The translations under genes and the position numbers were made by a program. This document shows positions 9,867-20,960 of a stretch of 64,000 nt of DNA, in pieces (positions within the stretch are counted from its first letter, which is position 1; every line of letters begins with the position of its first letter). The notes below the pieces were generated by a model. That model was given only the letters and a program-made list of their open reading frames with translations. It searched no databases and was not told where the DNA came from. This stretch comes from Symsagittifera roscoffensis (lineage: Eukaryota > Xenacoelomorpha > Acoela > Convolutidae): positions 62,427,548 through 62,491,547 of the forward strand of contig NC_087064.1 of assembly GCF_963678635.1 (NCBI RefSeq). The letters run 5' to 3'.

Positions 9867-10910
9867 ATGGATAACTTCAACTTGGATGAATTGATGGACC
9901 TGACAGAGGCATATGTAGGACCGATGATAGATGCGATCTATCGTCGGCTGATCGATCGAGACTTCGCTCTGGAGGACCCAGAGGTAGTCATGTTGCTGAC
10001 CGCCCTGATCAACATCTTGGGGCATGACAACCGTGGGGACCGCCCCACGGAAGTCCTGTTGATGGCAGCATATGGAGAAAGGGGAGTACTAGACCACCCG
10101 AACATAAGAGTGATGAGGTGGAGAAACGGGGCTCTCTCAGGGAGTGACTTGGCGAATGAGCCTGGATTGGGAAGTTCTAGGACTTACCAACCAGGTGAGA
10201 TGCCTATGCCCTCCAAGCTCAAACCTGGCCTGACGAGAATGCATCAGGAGATGAACAGCGAGGCGGCCTCGTCCGGTTCACCACTGAGAGCAGCTGTGCC
10301 ACCAAAAAGGGCGAAAGTAGGACAGAAAATTCAGACGAACCAAACCATGCAAGATCTGGATGAGATGAAAGATGAACTGAAAAGTAGGAAGAAGGAGCTG
10401 GACGAGATGACCAGAAGCATGCTCCAGATGGAGGAAGATCGGGACATGTGGAGAAAGTTGTTTGAAGATTGCAACAAAAAGCAAGGTCAAGAGATTGAGC
10501 GCTTGAGGCAGGACTACAAAGAGCAATCGGAGCAGATGGCGTTGACAACGGCCGTGGAGAAAGTGATACCTACAAGGGATATTCCTCGTGGGCAGTCCCC
10601 GATGGAGCTCTTGACGCCTCGAGAAATGAGTCAAACAACGGAGACACGGCTCCCAGCAGAGACAAATCGAGTAACAATCCCGGATCCTAGTGACACCTTG
10701 GGTGACCCCGTCGTGGAACAGACAGTGAGGAAGCTGATAGAGACAGCTGGACGACTGGTCGCTAACAAGAATGCGCCAGGTTCCGGGGTGACTGCACCCT
10801 ATGGAACGATTGACGACACGGGCAGAGTACGACTCTCCCAGACCGTGATCAGACAGGGGATAATTGACGTGACACCACTCATGGGGAGCTCGAGGGCCCC
10901 AGAGAGGTGA
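9867..10910 (+). pseudogene. ORF2 N-terminus with coiled coil, element 1
   Basis: This is the start of the large second reading frame. ATG 9867 has good context (AGAATGG) and aligns with ATG 38853 of element 2. Residues 1-110 form a conserved helical N-terminal domain (IYRRLIDRDF and a DLANEPGLGSS turn, against LYRRLRDLDY and DLARNPGLRNN in element 2). A Pro/Ser linker and a charged coiled coil of about 80 residues follow (DEMKDELKSRKKELDEM). From 10196 on this is the first of three identical 712-bp units, and the frame ends at TGA 10908-10910 made by the duplication junction. Function unknown; the coiled coil suggests oligomerisation. Confidence 0.7.
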
Positions 10911-12331
10911 GATGCCTATGCCCTCCAAGCTCAAACCTGGCCTGACGAGAATGCATCAGGAGATGAACAGCGAGGCGGCCTCGTCCGGTTCACCACTGAG
11001 AGCAGCTGTGCCACCAAAAAGGGCGAAAGTAGGACAGAAAATTCAGACGAACCAAACCATGCAAGATCTGGATGAGATGAAAGATGAACTGAAAAGTAGG
11101 AAGAAGGAGCTGGACGAGATGACCAGAAGCATGCTCCAGATGGAGGAAGATCGGGACATGTGGAGAAAGTTGTTTGAAGATTGCAACAAAAAGCAAGGTC
11201 AAGAGATTGAGCGCTTGAGGCAGGACTACAAAGAGCAATCGGAGCAGATGGCGTTGACAACGGCCGTGGAGAAAGTGATACCTACAAGGGATATTCCTCG
11301 TGGGCAGTCCCCGATGGAGCTCTTGACGCCTCGAGAAATGAGTCAAACAACGGAGACACGGCTCCCAGCAGAGACAAATCGAGTAACAATCCCGGATCCT
11401 AGTGACACCTTGGGTGACCCCGTCGTGGAACAGACAGTGAGGAAGCTGATAGAGACAGCTGGACGACTGGTCGCTAACAAGAATGCGCCAGGTTCCGGGG
11501 TGACTGCACCCTATGGAACGATTGACGACACGGGCAGAGTACGACTCTCCCAGACCGTGATCAGACAGGGGATAATTGACGTGACACCACTCATGGGGAG
11601 CTCGAGGGCCCCAGAGAGGTGAGATGCCTATGCCCTCCAAGCTCAAACCTGGCCTGACGAGAATGCATCAGGAGATGAACAGCGAGGCGGCCTCGTCCGG
11701 TTCACCACTGAGAGCAGCTGTGCCACCAAAAAGGGCGAAAGTAGGACAGAAAATTCAGACGAACCAAACCATGCAAGATCTGGATGAGATGAAAGATGAA
11801 CTGAAAAGTAGGAAGAAGGAGCTGGACGAGATGACCAGAAGCATGCTCCAGATGGAGGAAGATCGGGACATGTGGAGAAAGTTGTTTGAAGATTGCAACA
11901 AAAAGCAAGGTCAAGAGATTGAGCGCTTGAGGCAGGACTACAAAGAGCAATCGGAGCAGATGGCGTTGACAACGGCCGTGGAGAAAGTGATACCTACAAG
12001 GGATATTCCTCGTGGGCAGTCCCCGATGGAGCTCTTGACGCCTCGAGAAATGAGTCAAACAACGGAGACACGGCTCCCAGCAGAGACAAATCGAGTAACA
12101 ATCCCGGATCCTAGTGACACCTTGGGTGACCCCGTCGTGGAACAGACAGTGAGGAAGCTGATAGAGACAGCTGGACGACTGGTCGCTAACAAGAATGCGC
12201 CAGGTTCCGGGGTGACTGCACCCTATGGAACGATTGACGACACGGGCAGAGTACGACTCTCCCAGACCGTGATCAGACAGGGGATAATTGACGTGACACC
12301 ACTCATGGGGAGCTCGAGGGCCCCAGAGAGG
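10196..12331 (+). repeat. Three tandem 712-bp units inside ORF2, element 1
   Basis: Units are 10196-10907, 10908-11619 and 11620-12331. I see no difference between the three. Each encodes the same 230-residue coiled-coil and linker stretch. Because 712 is not a multiple of three and each junction reads AGAGAGGTGAGATG, the first two copies end at TGA and the next begins at an overlapping ATG (10912, 11624). The middle copy's frame (10912-11622) is therefore a duplication product. The unit boundary is AGGTGAG, so each extra unit starts with GTGAG and is preceded by AG. The perfect identity means very recent duplication or an assembly error. Confidence 0.93.
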
Positions 12332-14527
12332 AGAGTACGGAAGATGCCAGCGAAGAAAGTGTCTCGCATAATAGACGTGCAAAATAATAATCATATGAAA
12401 TATAATTTCACGGGAGTTCCGGAGACAGATCCGAGAGCTTGCTTCAATCGAGCGACTTGGAGCCCGGCTGTAAACCTGCAGCAACCACCACCCGGGACAT
12501 CTCATCTGATACTGGGAGACAGCTTGGTCAGAGTGCTGTCGAATTTGAGGACCTCGTGGGTCACCACGGTGATGGCCTTTGGGGGCGCGATGATAGCCCA
12601 GTTATATCGAATGGTGGAACTGATGAATCCAGGGAGGATCCCCAATGTGATGATCTTAGTTGGGACGAATGACATCTCCAGAGGTTCAAATGAGCAGGAA
12701 GCACTATGGGAGTCAATGATGGTGTGTTTGTTTACTACCCTCTGGCAGAAATTCAATTGCGCGGTACTGACCGTTTGCACTGTGCCAACGAGAAGCCTGA
12801 CAGCATCAGGAAGAAGGCACAACGAGGGAGTCGTCAGGTGGAATAACATCTTGAGGAACCTCGCAAGTCGGAACGCCGGAAGAATGATCCTCATGGACAT
12901 CGAACACGAGTTGAGAGCTATGGATCAGGCCAGACTGACCACGGACGGCATTCACTTCGACAGTATCGAAGGACAAGCTTGGTTGAATCGAGTATTCCAA
13001 GAGCGGTTGGACGAGCTGGAAGCAGAACTCTTTGACACAGGAGTGCTGAAGGAAGAAGGAACAGTGAGTGACGCGGTGATTACTACCTTTGTGCCTCCTA
13101 GCTTGGAAACACGCTTGGGTACGGTCCCGGCCGTCACGAACTACAGGCAACAAAGCTCCAGCGAACCAGGTCAAAGGACAGACGTACAGGATCGATTGGG
13201 AGAAGCGCCGATGAGGAGTACCATCCATCCTAGGAGAAGAATAGGACCTGTCAACCCAATCGAAGAGACAGCCGTCACGTCTAGATCGGACACTAGATCG
13301 GAGACGACAAGTGCCAGTCGAGAAGAGAGACGTCCGAGCAGAGGCTCGTTGATGTGGTCAAGACCCATACCGTCTCCCTGGCATATATACAAAGACGAGC
13401 TAATGAAGCTGGATCTCCAGAGAGTAAGCTTCATCGAAGATGCTAGGAGGATGCTGAATGGAGCGACGCTATCCGTCAGCAGATTGTACTCGATAACCGG
13501 CGTAGACTGGTTGATAGCCGCTAGCATAAATTGCAGCTCCACGACGGCCTTGAGATTTGCTGATCTGGAGGGACTGCCCTCTAACAACACGATGGGACCA
13601 GTGAATGCGAGACCATTGCAAGATGTGAGGCTGAATCACGATGAGAGGAATCTCGAAGAGAGACCAGGAAGATTCCTGACGACGAGAGCGCCGATTGGAA
13701 AACACGTGAAGATATTCAGGCAGCTGACGACACCCCCTGGTCATGTGAAGGAAAGAGTATACCCAAAACTAGTGAATCAAGATGGTTATGCCCAAAGATA
13801 TGGCGGATTGATAGCGATAAAGAAAGATGAGACCATCTTCGCCGCCTATGACAAAGCAGAGATGAGGAAGGCCAAGATTATGGTAGTAGCGAATTCAGAG
13901 TTCGTGTACACCTCCAAGTCTTTGTTTTGGCCGGACGTCATAATGTTGGCAGCGGTCGACTTGGACCTACCGCAATCGATATCTCTGGCTATAGGGGTAC
14001 AAAGGCAGACGGACATGAACCCAATCACGATTGTGTTTGCTGGCATCAATGACCATCTACACAGTAGAGGTTTTCTGAGCAGACTCAGAGATCCTACAAC
14101 AGCAGAGAACGCTGTATGGCCAGTGATAAAAGATATCCTTGAGTCGATGGGTGAAGTGGTGGATGCGACGAAGGAGGGGTCATTCACTAAAGTGACACTG
14201 AGAGTAGTATTCGCGTTGTCTCCGGGATATGCACATCTCCCGGATGGACTGAAACTTGTGTATGTGATTGTGGCCTTACTTTTGGAAGGAAGATATGATG
14301 TGGTCATATCAGCCCCAAATCGCATGATAGAGATGGAGAACCTGAGGCCGCTTAAGGCTGAACTGCCTGCAGTATGGTCAGATATCTCAAACGCGATGAG
14401 AGGATTCAAGAATCATGCGCTACACATGTTAGTGTTGGACGAGGTGCTGGGGTTGGAACTGTCCAATTTCAGTCGACAACTCAAACTGAAACCGGGAAGA
14501 GACGACGACGACGACGACGACGAGTGA
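11624..14527 (+). pseudogene. ORF2: SGNH/GDSL hydrolase domain and second GxND-type domain, element 1
   Basis: After the third coiled-coil unit (to residue about 236) comes an SGNH hydrolase: LILGDSLVRVL (GDS at 12514-12522), a Gly-rich strand-helix, MILVGTNDIS (12662-12673) and TTDGIHFD (12944-12955), so Ser, Gly-x-Asn-Asp and Asp-x-x-His blocks are all kept. Such enzymes are esterases or lipases. A Ser/Arg-rich linker follows, then a second conserved region with KIMVVANSEF, IVFAGINDHLHSRGF and VVFALSPGYAHLPDGL; its GxND suggests a degenerate second SGNH-like fold. The frame ends in an Asp run encoded by a GAC repeat, then TGA, while homology continues in another frame. Element 2 has the same order at 39802-42038. 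Confidence 0.8.
14500..14523 (+). repeat. GAC trinucleotide run, element 1 ORF2
   Basis: Seven to eight GAC/GACGAC units encode Asp in the current frame (or Arg in the frame that continues downstream). Element 2 has no such run. A change in its length plus an indel moves the reading frame from the SGNH part to the next block of ORF2. Confidence 0.8.
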
Positions 14528-15177
14528 TCTCGGCAATGTCCAACGACTTATGGTTCCGAGCAATGGAGGTGGCAGGTGAAGACACAAGAAGGAAAAATTC
14601 ACTAGAGACGAGGGCTCACTTGGAAGCGATGGTTCTGAGAACCAAGCCGGAAGCCAACCAGTGGCTACACCGGAACCCTAGAGTAGCGGCATTGGGTGCA
14701 GATGCTTTTGAGCAAGGCCCCGTGATGATCACAAAGATACATGCCTACTTGTTGAAGGAGGTGAACCTGGCGGAAAATGCCGGAGAAAAGACCGCTGAAT
14801 TTGTGAACAGAATGTGTCAGATTACTCTGGAAACCTTCTGGACCCAGGAAGTGAAGGGACAGGAGGGCTTTGAAAGGACAGACAGCATGCTAGAAGGGTT
14901 GGGAGCCGGATGGACCGCGTCCTTCTTGGCAAAAGTTTACCCGAAAGTCTCGCACTACTTGATAAAAGAATTCCTCCAAGCAGTAGTGGAAGTATCGATA
15001 GTGGAACTAATAGCCTTGTTCGTGACGTTCGGAGCAGAGAGTTTCGTGAAAGGACCGGCGATACTGCTCACCGATGGAATCCAGAACCTGCGGCTAGACG
15101 GACTTCTGACATTGATTGCAATTACCCACGGAAACTTGGGAGGACTGATGAAACTGGCACGTTGTCCGGGCAGATGA
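14528..15177 (+). pseudogene. ORF2 middle block 1, element 1
   Basis: This continues ORF2 in the next frame, from NDLWFRAMEV (element 2: SLWFRGMDV) through LVLRTKPEAN-like helical sequence to a rather hydrophobic stretch ending DGLLTLIAITHGNL. Element 2 has the equivalent at 42025-42600 (DGYLTLVLLTHGEL). Conserved features are helix-rich blocks and an L-x-DG-x-LTL-x-x-x-THG signature. I do not recognise the family. The hydrophobic stretch is too broken by charges for a confident membrane span. Homology changes frame again near 15165, beside a GTCCGGGCAG that resembles the repeated polypurine motif. Confidence 0.6.
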
Positions 15178-16331
15178 GAGAGAGAGTGAGGAACTTGGAT
15201 AAGAAGAAATCTACCGACTCGTGGAACAAGATAAGAGACCTGAGACACACTCTTATCCAGTATCTCTTACAACAAAATCGCTTTGGAACGGGAGAAGACG
15301 AGACGATTGAAAGAGAGGAAGATGTTAGACGACATGTTGGAGGCATGCCGCTGTTAACCGATCTGAGTTTGGCTATGAGAACCGATCCCTTGGCGCTGAT
15401 CAGAGGAGTCACGGAGTTCGTGACAGTGATCTATGGACCAGCAGTCACGTTTGCGTTTCCTGACGTTAAGGTGGAAGCATATAGGAGGTCGGTGCTGCAC
15501 CTGAACCTCATATCGGCAGTGGACGGTAGTACACTGAACTGGTGTGAGCAGCACACATTGCGGGAGCTCATGAGTGAAGATCTGTTATTTGCGAAAATAT
15601 CGGAGCCAGAGATGACAGTCATCAATTTTGACGATCACTTCCGTGATCGCATGGGAGAAGTAGAAAGAGGACACATCGAAGTGTTTCCAAAGCTTTGGAA
15701 TCTGAGACCCTATGATAAAACGAATGGTGAAATAACCAGAGTGCCTCGTCTCACTGCAGCATATCACAAAGTGAGAGAAGAGACGAAGGACTGGGGCGAT
15801 TACAAGAAGCTGCCGGAGGCAATCCCCGAATTCCCTCTGATAAGAAGGATGTTGCCCGGAGCAGTCTCCGTGGTACAAACTCCCAGGTTGAGAATATTCG
15901 AAACCAATGAAAGGAGAGTAGGGAATTTCGTGGGAACGATGGATCTATACTTTGTAGGGAGAAATGCCGCCGTGTTACAGTACACACGATTTGCATACAC
16001 GGATCAAGCGACGAGAAGGCGAATAAGCAACTCCGCGACTCCCAAGCCTGGAAGATTTGATCAGGAATGGAAGGGATTAGGCTTAGCTCCGATGAGGATG
16101 AGAGGCAGGACCGAATTGCCTGAAGCCTCATTAATCCTGACTAGTGTAAAACAGGAGATGAAAGTGGGAGGAATACTGCAGACGAGAACCTTCCTAGCAC
16201 CCTTCGGCTGCGAAGAAATCAAAGTGGTCCATGGAGAAGAGGTACATTGCTTATACCGAGATTCCCGGAAGAAGCCGACAATGATGAAAAAGGACCATCG
16301 AGCTCGGACAAAGATAAGTCAACGGAGATGA
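15165..16331 (+). pseudogene. ORF2 middle block 2, element 1
   Basis: The frame opening at 14910 becomes the real one from about 15165. It carries a helix LRHTLIQYLLQQNR, then GGMPLLTDLSLAMRTDP, IYGPAVTFAFPD and DGSTLNWCEQ, matched in element 2 by GGIPLLTDLCLSMKSDP, IYGPAVTYAFPD and NGTALNWCQQ. Further on are regions found weakly in element 4 (TPRLRIFETN against VPSLRTRATV; FLAPFGCEEI against YRTPYGLKEI) but deleted in element 2. No known family recognised. A missing base near 16315 shifts the frame; the duplicated copy downstream (18318) keeps it. Confidence 0.6.
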
Positions 16332-17214
16332 CGGACAGGGAGGAAGCCGTCAAACCGAAGAACCCATGCAACAAGATCAAGCTGGTGGGGAAGACGACAG
16401 GGCATCGACAGGAGGAACATCCAGCCTGGATTTCAACATCTTCAGTGATCTTGAGAATAATGCAGATACGTTGGAAACGACCGAGCCAGCGGATGAAGGC
16501 ATCTCGACACTGGAGCCTCCGTCAGCCTTTATGGAAATGAAACGGAATTTGCCGGAGAGCAGCTCTCCTGGCAATTCAAGAAATAACGACCAGAGAATCC
16601 GCATGGAATCACCTAGGAGGAGAAGAATAGAGGCCTCAGCCAGAGTACCTTTCTTGGGAACGCTGCCCGAAGAAGAATGGGAAGTACATCACCGCGACCA
16701 CGAGAGTAGGACGGGATGCAAACTGGACAGAGTGGCGTTTATGGAAGAAGTCTGGACCGTAGTTCAGAGCTATGGGACCCAGTCCATTCTGAAAACGGGT
16801 CTCAACCAACCCTTGATGAGGGAAGTCCTTGACAAGCTTGATGATTGTGAAGGGAGACTGAGTGAGTTATTGATCGACTCGGCCACTGATGAAAGTGAAG
16901 CGAATTCTCCCATCAAGATGATACCGCAGGACGATAAAGGAGAGGTGGTGTATCTGTCAAGAACCAGGAGAGGGACGATGCGATCAAAATTGGTGATTGA
17001 TAAAATCAATGCGATGAAAATGAAGTTAGGCAGCAGAGTGATGCCGAGGAGAGTTGGAAAGACGAAGGTGGATTCTGAAATATCGATGAAAGCTGGTAAC
17101 TCAGCGAAAAGGAAACGAATGGAGGAGGTCATGGATTTGGGGCAAGGTGATTATCAACTGCCTGGCACAGATAAAATGATAACTGATATAGCGATATTCT
17201 CATGGCGGGGATAA
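16332..17214 (+). pseudogene. ORF2 block 3, first duplicate, element 1
   Basis: An acidic Ser/Gly-rich linker (GGEDDRASTGGTSSLD) leads to a helical block starting RVPFLGTLPEEEWE, matched in element 2 by DMFLGTLDEKALR. It ends in a basic SAKRKRMEE patch that element 2 has as SRKRKREMEE, a plausible nuclear localisation signal. The open frame closes at 17214, overlapping the next frame by 13 bases. I recognise no family. This is the first of two near-identical copies. Confidence 0.6.
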
Positions 17215-18278
17215 AGTCAACAGGTTATAAATCCAAAAGGAGTGACCGCACTCTGACTGGAGCAACCTTAGAAATGGAAATACTCAGCCAATGTGGAGAG
17301 AGCACAATGAAAGACTTCAAGCCATCTCCCATGAATCATGGAAAGGGAAGTGTCGCAGGACAACTAATACCAGTGGAATATAACCGACTAACAGTGTCGG
17401 AGACTGTGTCGATAGATGAACCCACCGGTGGATACATGGAGATGTTAGAATACCGAAACTCGGCTAGAGGGTATGTAATGGCCCTAGAAGATGAGAAAGC
17501 CATGGAGGGTTATCTGGAAACGATGTTGCAAGGCACCACCCTCAAGCAGAAGGCGTACGGGACTTTAGCGTCGTCTGACATTCAGGCAGAAACGATAGAG
17601 CAGTTGGTGAGCCTTCCATGGAAAGCAGTAGTATTAAGGTATTTCGAAGAAGAAATGAGGACTACGCCAAGAATACATGCTCTCGTGGCAGTGCCTTACG
17701 TAAGAACAGAGTTACAACTCAGGTTCGCCTGGTGCATGATGGGACTGACTCGCGAAGAATATGATTCAGAAGAAAGGAAGAGATCAAAAGAGGAGAAGTT
17801 TTTCCTTATGACGAACCTGAGGGATCTGATAGTCCAGGAGGGAGCAGCAGTAGCGTGTGCGAAGCGGAGAGACGCTCTCTGTTTCATTCGATTCCTGATA
17901 GAGCAGATTTCAGTACCTGCACTGAACACCTGTGTTAAAATGTTGAGGGAAAGCAATGAGCGAACGAAAGCCTTATTCTTGCTAGCACTGCTGGATATGA
18001 AGCAAAGTAAACCAATGAGGGTGAACATGAAAGAACCCGAGGAATTAGAACCCATGAAAAAGATAGACGAAATCAGGAGATTCTCAAACAAGGAGCTGAG
18101 ACTCACTAAAGAATCTATGGGGGCATTGCCGAAATCCAGTGATTACTGTGGACCGATCAAGAAGAAATCGTATAGCTACGTATCCGGGATCATAGGGATT
18201 GCTGCGAAGAAATCAAAGTGGTCCATGGAGAAGAGGTACATTGCTTATACCGAGATTCCCGGAAGAAGCCGACAATGA
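17202..18278 (+). pseudogene. ORF2 block 4, first duplicate, cut by duplication junction, element 1
   Basis: A helix-rich block contains VVLRYFEEEMRTTPRIHALVAVPYVRTELQLRFAW in successive pieces, ACAKRRDALCFIRFLIEQ and KIDEIRRFSNKELR. Element 2 matches with LLRDYFEEAMRTPSSALPL, LARRKDATCFLRWIM and KLDEIRRFHNKKFK. It reaches YSYVSGIIGIA and then runs through the duplication junction at 18202/18203 into the start of block 3's upstream sequence, so its last 24 residues are an artefact. Function unknown. Confidence 0.65.
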
Positions 18279-19209
18279 TGAAAAAGGACCATCGAGCTCG
18301 GACAAAGATAAGTCAGAAGGAGATGACGGACAGGGAGGAAGCCGTCAAACCGAAGAACCCATGCAACAAGATCAAGCTGGTGGGGAAGACGACAGGGCAT
18401 CGACAGGAGGAACATCCAGCCTGGATTTCAACATCTTCAGTGATCTTGAGAATAATGCAGATACGTTGGAAACGACCGAGCCAGCGGATGAAGGCATCTC
18501 GACACTGGAGCCTCCGTCAGCCTTTATGGAAATGAAACGGAATTTGCCGGAGAGCAGCTCTCCTGGCAATTCAAGAAATAACGACCAGAGAATCCGCATG
18601 GAATCACCTAGGAGGAGAAGAATAGAGGCCTCAGCCAGAGTACCTTTCTTGGGAACGCTGCCCGAAGAAGAATGGGAAGTACATCACCGCAACCACGAGA
18701 GTAGGACGGGATGCAAACTGGACAGAGTGGCGTTTATGGAAGAAGTCTGGACCGTAGTTCAGAGCTATGGGACCCAGTCCATTCTGAAAACGGGTCTCAA
18801 CCAACCCTTGATGAGGGAAGTCCTTGACAAGCTTGATGATTGTGAAGGGAGACTGAGTGAGTTATTGATCGACTCGGCCACTGATGAAAGTGAAGCGAAT
18901 TCTCCCATCAAGATGATACCGCAGGACGATAAAGGAGAGGTGGTGTATCTGTCAAGAACCAGGAGAGGGACGATGCGATCAAAATTGGTGATTGATAAAA
19001 TCAATGCGATGAAAATGAAGTTAGGCAGCAGAGTGATGCCGAGGAGAGTTGGAAAGACGAAGGTGGATTCAGAAATATCGATGAAAGCTGGTAACTCAGC
19101 GAAAAGGAAACGAATGGAGGAGGTCATGGATTTGGGGCAAGGTGATTATCAACTGCCTGGCACAGATAAAATGATAACTGATATAGCGATATTCTCATGG
19201 CGGGGATAA
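18199..19209 (+). pseudogene. ORF2 block 3, second duplicate, element 1
   Basis: This is the second copy of the acidic-linker and FLGTLPEEEWE block, here uninterrupted from the junction onward because it has the base missing in the first copy. It ends at the same TAA (19207-19209) and overlaps the next frame by 13 bases. The shared overlap in both copies means the frame break at the end of block 3 predates the duplication. Confidence 0.65.
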
Positions 19210-20960
19210 AGTCAACAGGTTATAAATCCAAAAGGAGTGACCGCACTCTGACTGGAGCAACCTTAGAAATGGAAATACTCAGCCAATGTGGAGAGAGCAC
19301 AATGAAAGACTTCAAGCCATCTCCCATGAATCATGGAAAGGGAAGTGTCGCAGGACAACTAATACCAGTGGAATATAACCGACTAACAGTGTCGGAGACT
19401 GTGTCGATAGATGAACCCACCGGTGGATACATGGAGATGTTAGAATACCGAAACTCGGCTAGAGGGTATGTAATGGCCCTGGAAGATGAGAAAGCCATGG
19501 AGGGTTATCTGGAAACGATGTTGCAAGGCACCACCCTCAAGCAGAAGGCGTACGGGACTTTAGCGTCGTCTGACATTCAGGCAGAAACGATAGAGCAGTT
19601 GGTGAGCCTTCCATGGAAAGCAGTAGTATTAAGGTATTTCGAAGAAGAAATGAGGACTACGCCAAGAATGCATGCTCTCGTGGCAGTGCCTTACGTAAGA
19701 ACAGAGTTACAACTCAGGTTCGCCTGGTGCATGATGGGACTGACTCGCGAAGAATATGATTCAGAAGAAAGGAAGAGATCAAAAGAGGAGAAGTTTTTCC
19801 TTATGACGAACCTGAGGGATCTGATAGTCCAGGAGGGAGCAGCAGTAGCGTGTGCGAAGCGGAGAGACGCTCTCTGTTTCATTCGATTCCTGATAGAGCA
19901 GATTTCAGTACCTGCACTGAACACCTGTGTTAAAATGTTGAGGGAAAGCAATGAGCGAACGAAAGCCTTATTCTTGCTAGCACTGCTGGATATGCAGCAA
20001 AGTAAACCAATGAGGGTGAACATGAAAGAACCCGAAGAATTAGAACCCATGAAAAAGATAGACGAAATCAGGAGATTCTCAAACAAGGAGCTGAGACTCA
20101 CTAAAGAATCTATGGGGGCATTGCCGAAATCCAGTGAATACTGTGGACCGATCAAGAAGAAATCGTATAGCTACGTATCCGGGATCATAGGGATTGCGTA
20201 CAATCCTTTCTTGAGTGAAGACATACGCGATTGCTTCTTCGATTATGAGCAGGCGGTGTTACTAAGATTCTGGACGTCCAGAATTGTAACGATTAAAAGC
20301 GTTAACAATCCACAGGCCAAATTGGGACTGGTCTTGGAAGAAGAGGTGACTGCACCTTCAGTACCAAAATCCGACAAAAGAGTGGAGTTTGGGTTGGGAT
20401 TCTCAGATGAATTACTGAGAACGAGCTTGATGGCAGTGTGGGAATTGATGAGGTCATCATGGTGTCCTAGTCCCAACGCTGACTCGATATTACGGGTGAC
20501 GCAGGACGTACAGAGGGAACTGAATGCAGACTGTAACCTGCGTGACCTCAACATCATATATAATGTGATGATAACGGCCTCTAAGAGCAACGGAGAAGAT
20601 AAAGTGGAGTTGCCTGGCTGGGGACCAGAAGACTGGGTCAAACCTGGTAGCTGTCTGGCGGAAGTCTGTGGACTGGAGGGTCACGTTTGTGCAGGTCTGG
20701 ACTGCGTGAAGACCCTGGAAAAACAACACAAGCAATTGACGGTATTGTTTGGAAACGTAGTGATGAAAGCAAGAACAGAAACGGAACTGATAGCAGATTG
20801 CCATGGAGGAACCGATGTGAATCTAGTGACTGCACTAGGATTCTACAGCAAGTTTAGTTCTTTAGGGTCACTATTGAATCTAGAACAGAAACATGAGATG
20901 GTCACAGCCATCAGTGTAGAAGTATTCCCAGGAGTTCTGCAGACTGAGCAGAAAACATAG
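19197..20960 (+). pseudogene. ORF2 blocks 4-5 with Cys/His cluster, element 1
   Basis: This complete copy of block 4 passes YVSGIIGIAYNPFL (element 2: YVSGVMGIAYNPFL), the best conserved short motif of ORF2. It continues to ELLRTSLMAVWELMRSSWCPSP and a compact cluster GSCLAEVCGLEGHVCAGLDC (20646-20705). The spacing C-X4-C-X4-H-X-C-X4-C is kept in both copies in element 2 and in elements 3 and 4, so it is probably a zinc site or a disulphide knot. VNLVTALGFYSKF and VEVFPGVLQT follow. The frame closes at TAG 20958-20960; homology resumes in another frame at once. Family unknown. Confidence 0.65.

Larger units (their letters stand above)
16209..20197 (+). repeat. Tandem duplication of about 1995 bp inside ORF2, element 1
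   Basis: Unit 1 is 16209-18202 and unit 2 is 18203-20197. They differ at few positions, including one extra base in unit 2 near 18316 that keeps its frame open. The junction joins GGGATTGC (end of unit) to TGCGAAGAAATC (start of unit) with only GC of shared sequence, so this is not recombination between long repeats. Unit 2 alone continues into the downstream coding sequence. Confidence 0.95.

Noticed and set aside
10219-12505. Minus-strand open frames of 109-267 residues across the 712-bp units
   Set aside because: They mirror a well-supported plus-strand coiled-coil coding region, repeat with the unit and have no recognisable domain.
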